From Mycolicibacterium sp. BiH015 (GTDB lineage: Bacteria > Actinomycetota > Actinomycetes > Mycobacteriales > Mycobacteriaceae), in the NCBI RefSeq assembly GCF_027706845.1, contig NZ_JAQGCZ010000012.1, positions 1 through 64,000 of the forward strand: 64,000 bases of DNA. The letters run 5' to 3'. This document shows, one piece after another, positions 33,362-42,294 of the stretch. The first letter of the stretch is position 1. Each line of letters begins with the position of its first letter. The notes under the pieces are model-generated. The model was given only the letters and a program-made list of their open reading frames with translations. It did not search any database and was not told the origin of the DNA. The position numbers and the translations under genes were made by a program.

Positions 33362-34108
33362 ATGGCCTCCATAGAAATTCAGAGTCTGGTCAAGGAGTTC
33401 ACGGACCGGCGTGGCGCGGTCACCCGCGTCATCGACGGTGTCGACCTGACCATCTCGGGCGAGACGTTCGTGTCCGTGGTCGGACCGTCGGGCAGCGGCA
33501 AGACCACCCTGCTCAACATCGTGTCCGGCATCGAGACCCACACCTCGGGCAGCGTGCGGCTGCGGGCCGGCTCGCGCGATGCCCGCGTGGGCTACGTGTT
33601 CCAGGACCCCCGCCTGCTGCCGTGGCGCACCGTGACCGCCAACCTCGGCTTCGTCCAGCACGAGCGCGCCGGCTGGCAGGAACGCGCCCGCCACTACCTC
33701 GACCTCGTGGGGCTGAGCCACTGCGCCGACCGCTATCCGGCGCAGCTGTCGGGCGGCCAGCAGCAACGCATCGGCATCGCAAGGGCTTTCGCCGTCGAAC
33801 CCGACGTGCTGCTGATGGACGAGCCGTTCAGCCATCTCGACGCGATGACGTCGCGCACCCTGCGTGAGCACCTCGAACGCATCTGGCTGGAGTCGCGACG
33901 CACCGTCATGTTCGTCACCCACGACGTCACCGAGGCCGTCCAGTTGTCGGACCGGATCGTCGTGCTGGAACCGGGAGGCCGGATCCACGAGATCATCGAC
34001 GTCGACCTGCCCCGGCCCCGCCGGGCCTCCGACCCCGCGGTCGCGGTCCTGCAGGCGCAGATCCTGGCGCGGTTCGAGGCCCTCGAGGCGCGGGGTAGCG
34101 CGGCGTGA
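33362..34108 (+). CDS. ABC importer ATPase
   Basis: The 248-residue ATPase has Walker A GPSGSGKTT, the Q-loop FQDPRLLPWRT, the signature SGGQQQR, Walker B VLLMDEP and the H-loop VTHD. The Q-loop RLLPW pattern is typical of SsuB/TauB/NrtD-like importers of organic anions. No C-terminal TOBE domain is present, as usual for this subfamily. ATG 33362 follows GAAAGCGAGA. Its stop overlaps the amidohydrolase GTG by four bases, coupling uptake to metabolism. Confidence 0.92.
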   Translation: MASIEIQSLVKEFTDRRGAVTRVIDGVDLTISGETFVSVVGPSGSGKTTLLNIVSGIETHTSGSVRLRAGSRDARVGYVFQDPRLLPWRTVTANLGFVQHERAGWQERARHYLDLVGLSHCADRYPAQLSGGQQQRIGIARAFAVEPDVLLMDEPFSHLDAMTSRTLREHLERIWLESRRTVMFVTHDVTEAVQLSDRIVVLEPGGRIHEIIDVDLPRPRRASDPAVAVLQAQILARFEALEARGSAA

Positions 34109-35091
34109 ACGCGCGTCCCGGCCCCATCGACGTCCACGCTCACTGGCTGCCGCGCGACCTGTTCGGCCTCGCCCCGGGCTCACCGGTGCCCGCGCTCGCC
34201 GATCGCGACGGACAACTGCACCTCGGCGAGCTGCCGCTGTCCATCGAGACCGAGGCGATGAGCGACATCGAGCGGGTGCTGGCCGACACCGACACGGCGG
34301 GCCTCGGATCGCGGGTCCTTTCGGCCCCGCCGTTCGCCTTCCCCGTCGTCGACCACCCAGAGGTGGACAGTTTCGTCGGCGCGTACAACCAGGAACTGGA
34401 GAAGGTGTGTCGCGACAGCGGCGGGCGCCTGCTCGGTCTCGGTCTGGTGTCACTGCATCAGCCGGAGTCGGCGCGCAAACAGATTGCGGAACTGACGACG
34501 TCGGAGGTATTGCGGGGCATCGCGGTGCCGCCGCTACTGGGTGCCACGTCGTTCGACCGGGAACCGATGCGGGAAATCCTCATGGCGGCAGCCGAATCGG
34601 GTGTCGCCGTGCTGGTACACCCGATGCAGTTGCCTCGGCCCGAGTGGACGTCGTACTACCTGAACAACCTCATCGGCAACCCCGTGGAATCGGCGACCGC
34701 AGCCGCGGCGCTCACCCTCGGCGGTGTCCTCGACGACATCGAAGGTCTGCGAATCTGTCTGGTCCACGGCGGGGGATGCGCGCCCGCCCTGCTCGGCCGG
34801 TGGCAGCACGGCTGGACCCAGCGAAGCGACGTCCGCGCCTCGGGGTCGCGATCGCCACGGGACGCATTCGCGGCACTGTGGTTCGACACGCTCACCCACG
34901 ATGTCGACGCTCTCGAACTGCTTGCGGCCAAGGCAGATCCGTTACACCTGATGGCCGGCAGCGACTATCCGTTCGACATGGGCACCCACGACCCACTGCA
35001 ACTGCCACACGCGGCCGGTATCGACGACGCTGCCCTGGAGACCAACGCCCGGACGTTCCTCGGGCTCACGACAGGAGAAGGACATGAATGA
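34105..35091 (+). CDS. ACMSD-like amidohydrolase/decarboxylase
   Basis: This 328-residue metal-dependent TIM-barrel protein belongs to the aminocarboxymuconate-semialdehyde decarboxylase (amidohydrolase 2) family. Its metal ligands are visible: His-x-His in IDVHAHWLP, His in VLVHPMQ, His in CLVHGGG and Asp in AGSDYPFDMG. The family mostly decarboxylates aromatic or muconate acids such as gamma-resorcylate or 5-carboxyvanillate; some members hydrolyse. It overlaps the ATPase gene (GTGA) and, by eight bases, the monooxygenase gene. A decarboxylation step before or after hydroxylation is the simplest inference. Confidence 0.87.
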   Translation: MNARPGPIDVHAHWLPRDLFGLAPGSPVPALADRDGQLHLGELPLSIETEAMSDIERVLADTDTAGLGSRVLSAPPFAFPVVDHPEVDSFVGAYNQELEKVCRDSGGRLLGLGLVSLHQPESARKQIAELTTSEVLRGIAVPPLLGATSFDREPMREILMAAAESGVAVLVHPMQLPRPEWTSYYLNNLIGNPVESATAAAALTLGGVLDDIEGLRICLVHGGGCAPALLGRWQHGWTQRSDVRASGSRSPRDAFAALWFDTLTHDVDALELLAAKADPLHLMAGSDYPFDMGTHDPLQLPHAAGIDDAALETNARTFLGLTTGEGHE

Positions 35092-36274
35092 CTGGAGCGG
35101 ACATCGGGCGATCGTCGTCGGCGGCTCGATCGGTGGACTGACCACGGCGCTGCTTCTGCGCAGACTCGGATTCGACACCGAGGTCTTCGAACGCACACCC
35201 ACCAACCTCGACGGGCGCGGGGGCGGCATCGTCCTGCAACCAGACACTTTGCGATGGTTCGTCGAATGCAGCCACCAGCATCCCGAAACAGTCAGTACCT
35301 CAACGCATTATGTCCAGTACCTCGGTCCCGACAACAGTGTGGTGCACCGCGAGGAGGCGCCCTGGAGCTACACATCCTGGGGAACGTTCTACCGCGCACT
35401 GCTGACCGACTTCGGGACCACGGACTATCACCTCGGCGAGTACGCCGCCGGCTTCGACCATGACGCCGACGGCGTGGAGGTGCGCTTCACCTCAGGACGG
35501 CGCGAGCGGGCCGACCTGGTGGTGTTCGCCGACGGAATCACCTCCCCGAGCAGGCGTCGCATCTCGCCGGAGTCACGACTGGAGTACTCGGGTTACGTCG
35601 GATGGCGCGGGACGGTCCCGGAACGGGACGTCACCGCTGAAACCTTTGAGCTGCTCCGAGATTCGATCAGCTACAGCTTCGGTCCGCACACCCACATCAA
35701 CGTCTACCCGATCCCGTCTCCGGACGGCGGCCTGGCCGAGGGCACCCGCCTGCTGAACTACGTGTGGTATCGCAACGTCTCCGAAGGCCATGCCCTCGAC
35801 GAGCTGATGACGGACAAACGCGGCTTCATCGCGGGCGTGTCGTTGCATCCCGGCCAGGTGCAGGACCGCTTCGTCGACGAGATGCGTTCGGCGGCCGAGC
35901 AGCTGCTCGCCCCGGCGGCCGCGGAGGTGGTGCTGCGCACCGAGCAGCCATATCTGCAGGCGGTGTACGACGTCGGCGCGCACCAGATGGCCATGGGCCG
36001 CGTCGCGCTTGTCGGGGATGCCGCGAGCGCGGCACGACCGCACGCGGCGGCCGGCACCGCGAAGGCCGCCGCGAACGCCTGGGCACTCCATGACGCACTC
36101 TCAGAAAGCTCCGATGTCGCCGAGGCGCTCGCCAAATGGGAACCGGGGCAACTGGAGCTCGCGCAGCGGCTGCTGCGCCGCGTCAAGGAGATGGGCACCC
36201 GCTCACAGGTCACCGGAACGTGGATTCCCGGACATCCCGACAACAGGTTCGGCCTCTACGGCCCGGGCCGCTAA
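35084..36274 (+). CDS. FAD-dependent aromatic monooxygenase (DHPH-like)
   Basis: The 396-residue flavoprotein monooxygenase has the FAD-binding GGSIGG near residue 13 and the second FAD motif VALVGDAASAARPHAAAGTAKAAANA. The latter is closest to the 2,6-dihydroxypyridine hydroxylase (DHPH) group. Such enzymes use NAD(P)H and O2 to hydroxylate electron-rich aromatic or pyridine rings, sometimes with decarboxylation. ATG 35084 lies inside the amidohydrolase gene with GGAGAAGG before it. Combined with the ABC importer and cupin gene, it points to catabolism of a hydroxylated (hetero)aromatic acid. Confidence 0.88.
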   Translation: MNDWSGHRAIVVGGSIGGLTTALLLRRLGFDTEVFERTPTNLDGRGGGIVLQPDTLRWFVECSHQHPETVSTSTHYVQYLGPDNSVVHREEAPWSYTSWGTFYRALLTDFGTTDYHLGEYAAGFDHDADGVEVRFTSGRRERADLVVFADGITSPSRRRISPESRLEYSGYVGWRGTVPERDVTAETFELLRDSISYSFGPHTHINVYPIPSPDGGLAEGTRLLNYVWYRNVSEGHALDELMTDKRGFIAGVSLHPGQVQDRFVDEMRSAAEQLLAPAAAEVVLRTEQPYLQAVYDVGAHQMAMGRVALVGDAASAARPHAAAGTAKAAANAWALHDALSESSDVAEALAKWEPGQLELAQRLLRRVKEMGTRSQVTGTWIPGHPDNRFGLYGPGR

Positions 36275-36287
36275 CCGAAGGCTCACC

Positions 36288-36722
36288 ATGACCAACGCAT
36301 CCGGCTTCCTGACCGACGCCCCGCTGGCCGGCGCGCTCGTCGCCACGGACTTCGACGGTTGGACCGACGAGCTGAAGGCAGAGTTCGAGTCGCATTCCCA
36401 CGACGGGCACGTAGGTTCCCGGCTCCTCAGTGAGAACGACCGCGTGCGGGTGTGGGAGATCAGGCTCGCCCCCGGCCAGCGCTGGCACGCCCACCGGCAT
36501 GTGCTCGATTACTTCTGGACGGCGGTCAACGCCGGCCGCAGCAGGCAGCACACCTCGGACGGCACCACCCGGGAGGTCTCCTACCACGCAGGGGAGACGC
36601 GGCATTTCACGTTCGCGGCCGGGGAATACCTGTTGCACGACATCGAGAATGTGGGCGACGGCGACCTGGTGTTCACCACGGTTGAGCATCTCGACTCGGC
36701 CAACGCCCCGCTGACGATCTAG
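36288..36722 (+). CDS. Cupin-like protein of the catabolic operon
   Basis: The 144-residue protein has a cupin beta-barrel pattern: WEIRLAPGQRWHAHRHVLDYFW contributes two candidate His ligands, and YHAGETRHFTFAAGE the second motif. A metal centre may be present, so it could be a small dioxygenase, isomerase or ligand-binding protein. ATG 36288 lies 13 bases after the monooxygenase stop. The stop codon shares CTAG with the convergent alcohol dehydrogenase. No ring-cleaving dioxygenase is otherwise visible in the cluster, so this gene is a candidate for that step, but that is speculative. Confidence 0.72.
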   Translation: MTNASGFLTDAPLAGALVATDFDGWTDELKAEFESHSHDGHVGSRLLSENDRVRVWEIRLAPGQRWHAHRHVLDYFWTAVNAGRSRQHTSDGTTREVSYHAGETRHFTFAAGEYLLHDIENVGDGDLVFTTVEHLDSANAPLTI

Positions 36723-37879
36723 GGAGCCTCGGCACTGCTCGAAGGGTCGATGAGGATCTTCGCGTGGGTCTCGGGGTCGCCGAGCGCCTCGAAGGCCGCG
36801 GCGACCCCGCCGAGCCCCACCGTTCCTGTCACCAGCGCGGAGGCGTCGAGCTTGCCGTCGGCGAGCATGTGCAGCGTGTCGCGGTACTCCAGCGGCGTCT
36901 GCCCGAACACGAAACGAAGGTCGAGTTCCTTGCCGATCGCCACCGCCGGGCGTATGCGGTCCTCGCCCATGCAGACCCCGACCACGATCACTCGGGACGC
37001 CAGGGGCGCGGCGCGGATGATCCCGTCGATCATCCCGGGCACGCCCACGCATTCGAAGATCACCGGCCGCTTGGGTGCTGTGCCGCCGAGCTTGTCGGCG
37101 ATCCGGTAGACGTGCGACCAGCCGGGGACCTTGCGCAGCTTCTCCATCGAGCCGACACCGAGCTCATACAGCGCGGGAAGTTCGGTGAGCCCGCGCTTCT
37201 TCGCGGGCACCGCCTCGTACGGGTCGCCGACGGCGGGGTCGACGACGATGTCAGCGCCGCACCGGGTCGCGAGTGCACGCCGGCCGGGGGAGAAGTCGCT
37301 CGCGACGATGGTGGCGATGCCGCGCGCCTTCAAATGACAGATGACCGCAAGGCCAACGGGCCCGCAGCCCAGCACGATCGCCACATCCTTGGTGCTGATG
37401 TCACTGCGCCGCACGGCGTGCAGTGCCACCGACATCGGTTCGGTCAGTGCAGCGATCGCCGGATCGAGGCCGTTGGGCACCGCGAAGGTGAGTGCCGCCT
37501 CGGTGACCACCTGCTCGGCGTACGCCCCCGGAGTCAAGGGGGACAGGCCGATGAGGTGGACACCGCCGCCCGCCCGGCGCAGCGGGAACGACACCACCGT
37601 CGTCCCCGGGGTGAACTCCTTGCCCACCTTGCGTCCACGCTCGGCGACTCTGCCGCAGAACTCGTGGCCCATCACCACAGCCGTGTCGCTGCGCATGAAG
37701 TCGTGATAGCCGCCCTCGGCGAAGACGTCGGTCAGCTCGTCGGCGTGATCTTTGGCATGCAGGTCGGATCCGCAGATCCCGCACCGAAGCACATCGAGCA
37801 CGAGTTGGCCCTCGTCGGGCCTGGGCGACGGCAGGTCGACGACGTCCAAAGTGCTGCGCACACAACTGACCGCTTTCAT
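36719..37879 (-). CDS. Zinc-type medium-chain alcohol dehydrogenase
   Basis: The 386-residue MDR enzyme has catalytic zinc ligands in RCGICGSDLH and GHEFCGR and the nucleotide motif VLGCGPVGLA. The four-Cys structural zinc lobe is missing; there are no cysteines between about residues 95 and 170. This is like other MDR proteins that lack that site. It is transcribed toward the monooxygenase operon and ends in the shared CTAG (36719-36722). It may oxidise an alcohol from the same pathway, but it has its own promoter region only 30 bases long, shared with the cyclotransferase-like gene. Confidence 0.88.
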   Translation of the reverse strand: MKAVSCVRSTLDVVDLPSPRPDEGQLVLDVLRCGICGSDLHAKDHADELTDVFAEGGYHDFMRSDTAVVMGHEFCGRVAERGRKVGKEFTPGTTVVSFPLRRAGGGVHLIGLSPLTPGAYAEQVVTEAALTFAVPNGLDPAIAALTEPMSVALHAVRRSDISTKDVAIVLGCGPVGLAVICHLKARGIATIVASDFSPGRRALATRCGADIVVDPAVGDPYEAVPAKKRGLTELPALYELGVGSMEKLRKVPGWSHVYRIADKLGGTAPKRPVIFECVGVPGMIDGIIRAAPLASRVIVVGVCMGEDRIRPAVAIGKELDLRFVFGQTPLEYRDTLHMLADGKLDASALVTGTVGLGGVAAAFEALGDPETHAKILIDPSSSAEAP

Positions 37880-37909
37880 TCAGCCATCGTTGCACGGTAG
37901 AACCACGAT

Positions 37910-38701
37910 ATGACTCCCTCTTCTCACAGGGCCGCGCTGCGGGTGTGTGCGGCGCTGGCACTGGTGGTGGTGGCGGGCTGCTCCGCGTCCCCACCGGTCG
38001 CCCAAGCCGGCCCCGCGCCCGTCATCGAGCCGGAGATCCTCGCGGAGATTCCGCACGATCCGGCCGCCTTCACCCAGGGGTTCGAGATCAACGGCTCCGT
38101 CCTCTACGAGGGCACCGGGTTGGCCGGTGAGTCGCAGCTGCGCCAACTCGACCCCGCCGCCGGGACGGTCACCCGGGCAGTCGACATCCCCGCCGACTAT
38201 TTCGGCGAAGGCATCACGCTGGTGGGGGACAGAATCTGGCAGCTGACCTACCAGGACGGCGTGGCCGTCGAATGGGACAAGACCACCATGGCGCCGGTGC
38301 GTGAGGTTCCGCTGTCCGGCGAAGGCTGGGGACTCTGCTACGACGGTCAGCGACTGATCCGCAGCGACGGCACCAGCCGCCTCACGTTCCACGATCCCGC
38401 GGACTTCTCGGAGATCGGCGGTGTCGATGTCAGCAACGACGGCGGGCAGCTCAAGGGGCTCAACGAACTGGAGTGCGTCGACGGTCAGGTGTGGGCCAAT
38501 GTGTGGCCGACGGACAACATCGCCCGGATCGACCCGGCCAGCGGCGCGGTCACGCTTCTGGTCAATGCCGGCGCGCTACGCGAGCGCGGTATCCCTCCGA
38601 CCGCGCAGGTGCTCAACGGCATCGCCCATGTTCAGGGGGACGAGTTCCTGCTGACGGGCAAGTTCTGGCCGACGACGTTCCGGGTGCGCCTCGGTGGGTA
38701 A
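37910..38701 (+). CDS. Glutaminyl cyclase-like (glutamine cyclotransferase) lipoprotein
   Basis: The 263-residue lipoprotein (lipobox VAGC, Cys24) has the five-bladed propeller of the glutamine cyclotransferase family. The family start FTQGFEINGSVLYEGTG is present, as are the repeat GEGITLVGDRIWQLTYQDG and LNELECVDGQVWANVW. The family converts N-terminal Gln to pyroglutamate in proteins. It acts outside the membrane if the lipobox is used. It overlaps the DUF1295 gene by eight bases and starts a four-gene overlapping operon (37910-41100). The promoter must lie in the 30 bases before it or inside the dehydrogenase gene. Confidence 0.86.
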   Translation: MTPSSHRAALRVCAALALVVVAGCSASPPVAQAGPAPVIEPEILAEIPHDPAAFTQGFEINGSVLYEGTGLAGESQLRQLDPAAGTVTRAVDIPADYFGEGITLVGDRIWQLTYQDGVAVEWDKTTMAPVREVPLSGEGWGLCYDGQRLIRSDGTSRLTFHDPADFSEIGGVDVSNDGGQLKGLNELECVDGQVWANVWPTDNIARIDPASGAVTLLVNAGALRERGIPPTAQVLNGIAHVQGDEFLLTGKFWPTTFRVRLGG

Positions 38702-39566
38702 GTCGAGATCGCTCGCCATCGTGACGGTGGCCTATGTTCTGGCGGTGGCCGCGGCGGCGGCGTGGCTGATGTGGGGACCCTCGACGGGAAGGCTGTGGCT
38801 CGACACGTTCATCGCCGACGTGATCGCCACCCTGGTCGTGTTCGGGTTCAGCCGCGCGTACCGCAACTCCAGCTTCTACGACGCGTACTGGAGCGTGATC
38901 CCGCCGCTGCTGTTGTTCTACTGGTGGTACGAGAGCGGCGTCACGACACTGAGCACCTGGTTGCTCGCGGTGCTGGTGACGGTGTGGGCGGTGCGACTGA
39001 CGGGGAACTGGATCTACGCGTTTCCCGGCCTGCACCACGAGGATTGGCGCTACCCGATGTTTCGGGAGCGAGCCGGCAGGTTCGCTTTCGTCGCCGATCT
39101 GGTGGCCATTCACCTGATTCCCACCGTGCAGGTGTTCCTCGGGATGCTTCCCGTCTATGTCGCGCTCACCACGCCGCAGATCCGCCTGCCGTGGCTGGCG
39201 GTCGCCGGATTCGTCATCGGGATGGCTGCTGTGGCACTCGAATTCGCCGCCGACATGCAGATGCACAGGTTCGTGGCACGCAAGCAGCCGGGCGAGGTGA
39301 TGGACCGCGGGTTGTGGAGCTGGTCGCGCCACCCGAACTATTTCGGCGAGTTCGGATTCTGGTTCGCGCTGGCACTTTTCGGTATCGCGGCGGCGCCGAG
39401 CGCGCTCTGGCTGTTCGTCGGTGCTGCGGCGATGCTGGCGATGTTCCTCGGCGCGAGCATCCCGATGATGGAGGCCCGCAGTCTGGAGCGCCGCCCCGAC
39501 TACCAGGCGGTCATCGACAGGGTGTCGCGGTTCGTGCCGCGCCCGCCGTCGAAGGTCAGCGCATGA
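38694..39566 (+). CDS. DUF1295 membrane protein (steroid-reductase-like)
   Basis: The 290-residue membrane protein has about seven helices and a DUF1295 core with the SAM/NADPH-fold signature WSWSRHPNYFGEFGFWFALALFG region (key residues Arg-His-Pro-Asn-Tyr-Phe-Gly-Glu). The family is related to 3-oxo-5-alpha-steroid 4-dehydrogenases and isoprenylcysteine methyltransferases, but bacterial members are mostly unassigned. GTG 38694 overlaps the cyclotransferase gene by eight bases; the stop overlaps the next ATG by four. A lipid or steroid reductase role is possible but unproven. Confidence 0.85.
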   Translation: MGKSRSLAIVTVAYVLAVAAAAAWLMWGPSTGRLWLDTFIADVIATLVVFGFSRAYRNSSFYDAYWSVIPPLLLFYWWYESGVTTLSTWLLAVLVTVWAVRLTGNWIYAFPGLHHEDWRYPMFRERAGRFAFVADLVAIHLIPTVQVFLGMLPVYVALTTPQIRLPWLAVAGFVIGMAAVALEFAADMQMHRFVARKQPGEVMDRGLWSWSRHPNYFGEFGFWFALALFGIAAAPSALWLFVGAAAMLAMFLGASIPMMEARSLERRPDYQAVIDRVSRFVPRPPSKVSA

Positions 39567-40678
39567 CCGGCAGGCGCGTGGTCATCGCGGGCCTGGGTGA
39601 CGTCGGAGTGCTGACCGCGATCAAGCTCGCCAAACACGCCGATGTCGTCGGCATCTCGGCCAAACCGGGGCTGGTCAGCGGGCAGGAACTCGGCTGGCGG
39701 CTCGCCAGACCCGACGACTGGGCGCGCCACAACTGGATCCCGTTCGGACGCTTCCGCGGACTCGACAGGGTGCGTACCGTGCACGGCACCATCACCGGCC
39801 TGGACGCAGATGCCAGGAGGGTGAAGGTGACGTTGCCCGACGGGTCGACGACAGAGGTCGCCTACGACGTGCTCGTCATCGCGACCGGCGTCACGAACGG
39901 CTTCTGGCGCCAGCCGACGTTGCAGACCGCGGCCGAGGTCGGCGACGGTCTGCACGTCCCGCACCAAAAGCTCTCCGCCGCACGGTCGGTCATCGTCGTC
40001 GGAGGCGGCGCGGCCGCGGTGAGCAGCGCCGCCCAGATCGCCGCCGTGTGGCCGGACAAGCGCGTCGAGCTGTACTTCCCCGGCGACCGGGCGCTGGCAG
40101 GCCATCACCCGCGTACCTGGGCGAAGATCCGCACCAGACTCGAGGACGCAGGCGTGGTGATACGGCCCAACCACCGGGCCGAACTTGAGCCGGGGTTCAC
40201 CGGCGACGAATTGACCGCAGGCCCGGTGCGGTGGAGCACCGGACAGGAACCCGCGACGGCGGATGCGGTGCTGTGGGCCATCGGGCGGGTCCGGCCCAAC
40301 ACCGGCTGGCTTCCGGGGGACATGCTCGACGAGGGCGGGTTCGTGCGGGTGACCCCCGAACTGAGGGTGCCCGGGTATCCGGAGATCTTTGCCGTCGGCG
40401 ACGTCGCCGCGACGGATCCGCTGCGCAGTTCGGCCCGTAACCGCGCCGACGGGCTGCTGGCCCGGAATGTGCTTGCCGCGTTCGACGGCAAGCCGCTACG
40501 GAAATACCGGGCGCCGACCCGGCGTTGGGGTTCGGTGGTGGGAATCCAGCCGGACGGACTCGAGGTCTTCACGCCCAACGGGCGGGCCTTCCGCTTTCCG
40601 GCCTGGACATTCGAGCGGGTGCTGATGCCGTGGATCGTGCGCTGGGGCATCTACCGCGGTGTGCGACAGGAGAATTGA
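39563..40678 (+). CDS. NAD(P)/FAD-dependent oxidoreductase (NDH-2/AIF-like)
   Basis: The 371-residue pyridine-nucleotide-disulfide type flavoprotein has a degenerate first motif (AGLGDVG), the NAD(P)-binding VVVGGGAAAV-like stretch IVVGGGAAAVSSAAQ near residue 149, and the second FAD motif EIFAVGDVAATD. It lacks the redox Cys pair of thioredoxin reductase-type enzymes, so it fits NDH-2/AIF/ferredoxin-reductase relatives. It sits in the overlapping operon between the DUF1295 and PPOX genes. It may reduce a quinone or another small electron acceptor. Confidence 0.84.
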   Translation: MTGRRVVIAGLGDVGVLTAIKLAKHADVVGISAKPGLVSGQELGWRLARPDDWARHNWIPFGRFRGLDRVRTVHGTITGLDADARRVKVTLPDGSTTEVAYDVLVIATGVTNGFWRQPTLQTAAEVGDGLHVPHQKLSAARSVIVVGGGAAAVSSAAQIAAVWPDKRVELYFPGDRALAGHHPRTWAKIRTRLEDAGVVIRPNHRAELEPGFTGDELTAGPVRWSTGQEPATADAVLWAIGRVRPNTGWLPGDMLDEGGFVRVTPELRVPGYPEIFAVGDVAATDPLRSSARNRADGLLARNVLAAFDGKPLRKYRAPTRRWGSVVGIQPDGLEVFTPNGRAFRFPAWTFERVLMPWIVRWGIYRGVRQEN

Positions 40679-41100
40679 TGACCTTCGATCCACACGAGTT
40701 GTTGGCTTCCGCCCGACTCGGCGTGCTGGCCACGATCAAATCCAGCGGGCTCCCGCAGTTGTCACCGGTGACGCCGTTCTACGACCGCGAAGCGGGTGTC
40801 ATCTATGTGTCGATGACCGAGGGGCGAGCCAAGACCGCGAACCTGCGGCGCGACCCACGGGCGGCGATCGAGGTCACCAGTTCCGACGGCTGGGCATGGG
40901 CCACCGCCGAGGGTTCCGTGACGCTGACCGGCCCGGGTGTCGAACGCGACGGGCCCGAGGTCGAAGCGCTGGTGGACTACTACCGCAACGCCGCAGGCGA
41001 ACATCCCGACTGGGACGAGTACCGCTCGGTGATGGTTTCCGACCGCCGCGTACTCATGGCGTTGACCGTCGAGCGGGTCTACGGCGAGAAACTGCGCTAG
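40678..41100 (+). CDS. F420-dependent PPOX-fold protein (FDOR-B-like)
   Basis: The 140-residue split-barrel flavin/F420-binding protein is of the pyridoxamine 5'-phosphate oxidase superfamily. It has the FDOR-B-like opening LLASARLGVLATIKSSGLPQ, the SMTEGRAKTANLRRDPRA block and C-terminal ALTVERVYGEKLR. Mycobacterial relatives such as Rv1155 bind F420. The ATG shares one base with the preceding stop (TGATG). It ends nine bases before the convergent serine hydrolase stop. Cofactor choice (F420 rather than FMN) is inferred from the family. Confidence 0.83.
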   Translation: MTFDPHELLASARLGVLATIKSSGLPQLSPVTPFYDREAGVIYVSMTEGRAKTANLRRDPRAAIEVTSSDGWAWATAEGSVTLTGPGVERDGPEVEALVDYYRNAAGEHPDWDEYRSVMVSDRRVLMALTVERVYGEKLR

Positions 41101-41109
41101 ATCCCGCCG

Positions 41110-42294
41110 TCACACCCTGGGCATCTCGGCGTTGATGCGGTCGAGCAGTTGCGGGTATCGCTTGGCTTCGCGGTGGCTTCCCGGCTTGCCGCTGCTGACG
41201 ACCGCGACCGACAGTGCCCTTTCCGGGTCGGCCCACACCGCGATGTCTGTCAGCCCGGTGTGGCCGAATGCGCCTGCGGCATCGCGGCCGAACGGCCCGA
41301 ATCGCTTGGCACCCAACATGTATCCGGTGCCCCACCGCATCGGGGCCAGTCCGGTCGCAAGGTCTGGCCGCAGTCTGCGGGCCTCCTTCGTCGCCCCCCT
41401 CAAGGTCTCCGGTGACAGCACCCGCACCCCGTCGAGTTCCCCGCCGCGGCAAAGGATCTCCGCAAAACGCGACAGCTCGTTGGCGTTCGACACCGTGTTG
41501 GACGACGGGATGACGCCGGTGAGGAATCGCGGCGTGTTGGAGAACGGGATGATCTGTTGGGGCGTGCCGCCGACGGCCGTCTTGAACGCCTTGGCGATCG
41601 GGGCGGGCAGCGGCTTGCCCGTCACGTGGCTGGGGGCCACCAGTGGAACATCCTGTGCCGCAACGCCGTAATTGGTCCACCGGAAACCGAGCGGGTTCAG
41701 GATCTCGTCGGCCAGGATGTCGCGGATGTTGCGTCCGGTCGCGGCGTTGATGATCTCGCGCATCAGCGGACCCCACGTCACGCCGTGATAGATGTGCATC
41801 AGACCGGGGGGATAGACCGGCTTCATCCGGCCGAGCATCTCGCGGGTGTATTCGCTGTCGTCCATCCGCTTGAGGTCCGGCTTGGGGCCGGTCGCGAACG
41901 GGATGCCGGCGCTATGGGTGAGCACGTGCCGGATGGTCGTGCGGTCCTTGCCATGGCTGGTGTAGGTCGGAAGGTAGTCGCACACCCGGTCGTCCAACGC
42001 GAAAACACCCCGTTCCACCAGCATGTGCGCCACGGTCGTGGTGATGGCCTTGGCCGCGGAGTACACGCAGAACGGCGTCTCGGTGGACACCGGGACCCGT
42101 CGTTGCGGATCGTCGTCCCAGGCGTGCCCGATTGCCCTGTCCAGGATCACCTTGCCGTCGCGGCGCAGGCACACCTGGATCGCGGGCTGCATCCCGGCCG
42201 CGTGCCAGTGCCGGGCGGCCTGCCAGATCCGCTCGACCGAGGCGGGGTCGACCCCCGAATGGTCCTCGGCTGCTACTGCCTCGGGGGCCGTCAG
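41110..42294 (-). CDS. Beta-lactamase-fold serine hydrolase, likely CTG start
   Basis: This EstB-type serine hydrolase has the SxxK nucleophile in YSAAKA and a Tyr motif around PGLMHIYHG (YHG). The C-terminal HTG (GHTGLTDI) stands in for KTG. The first ATG is at 42192, but coding sequence in frame (SVERIWQAARHWHAAG and earlier) clearly continues upstream and looks like the family N-terminus. The only reasonable start farther up is CTG 42294, with GGAGG nine bases before it and a CTGA overlap with the preceding stop. That gives 394 residues, the usual family length, against 360 from the ATG. Confidence 0.82.
   Translation of the reverse strand: MTAPEAVAAEDHSGVDPASVERIWQAARHWHAAGMQPAIQVCLRRDGKVILDRAIGHAWDDDPQRRVPVSTETPFCVYSAAKAITTTVAHMLVERGVFALDDRVCDYLPTYTSHGKDRTTIRHVLTHSAGIPFATGPKPDLKRMDDSEYTREMLGRMKPVYPPGLMHIYHGVTWGPLMREIINAATGRNIRDILADEILNPLGFRWTNYGVAAQDVPLVAPSHVTGKPLPAPIAKAFKTAVGGTPQQIIPFSNTPRFLTGVIPSSNTVSNANELSRFAEILCRGGELDGVRVLSPETLRGATKEARRLRPDLATGLAPMRWGTGYMLGAKRFGPFGRDAAGAFGHTGLTDIAVWADPERALSVAVVSSGKPGSHREAKRYPQLLDRINAEMPRV

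Noticed and set aside
36719..37879. Alcohol dehydrogenase as a broken gene lacking its zinc lobe
   Set aside because: The frame is intact and other MDR enzymes naturally lack the structural zinc cysteines.
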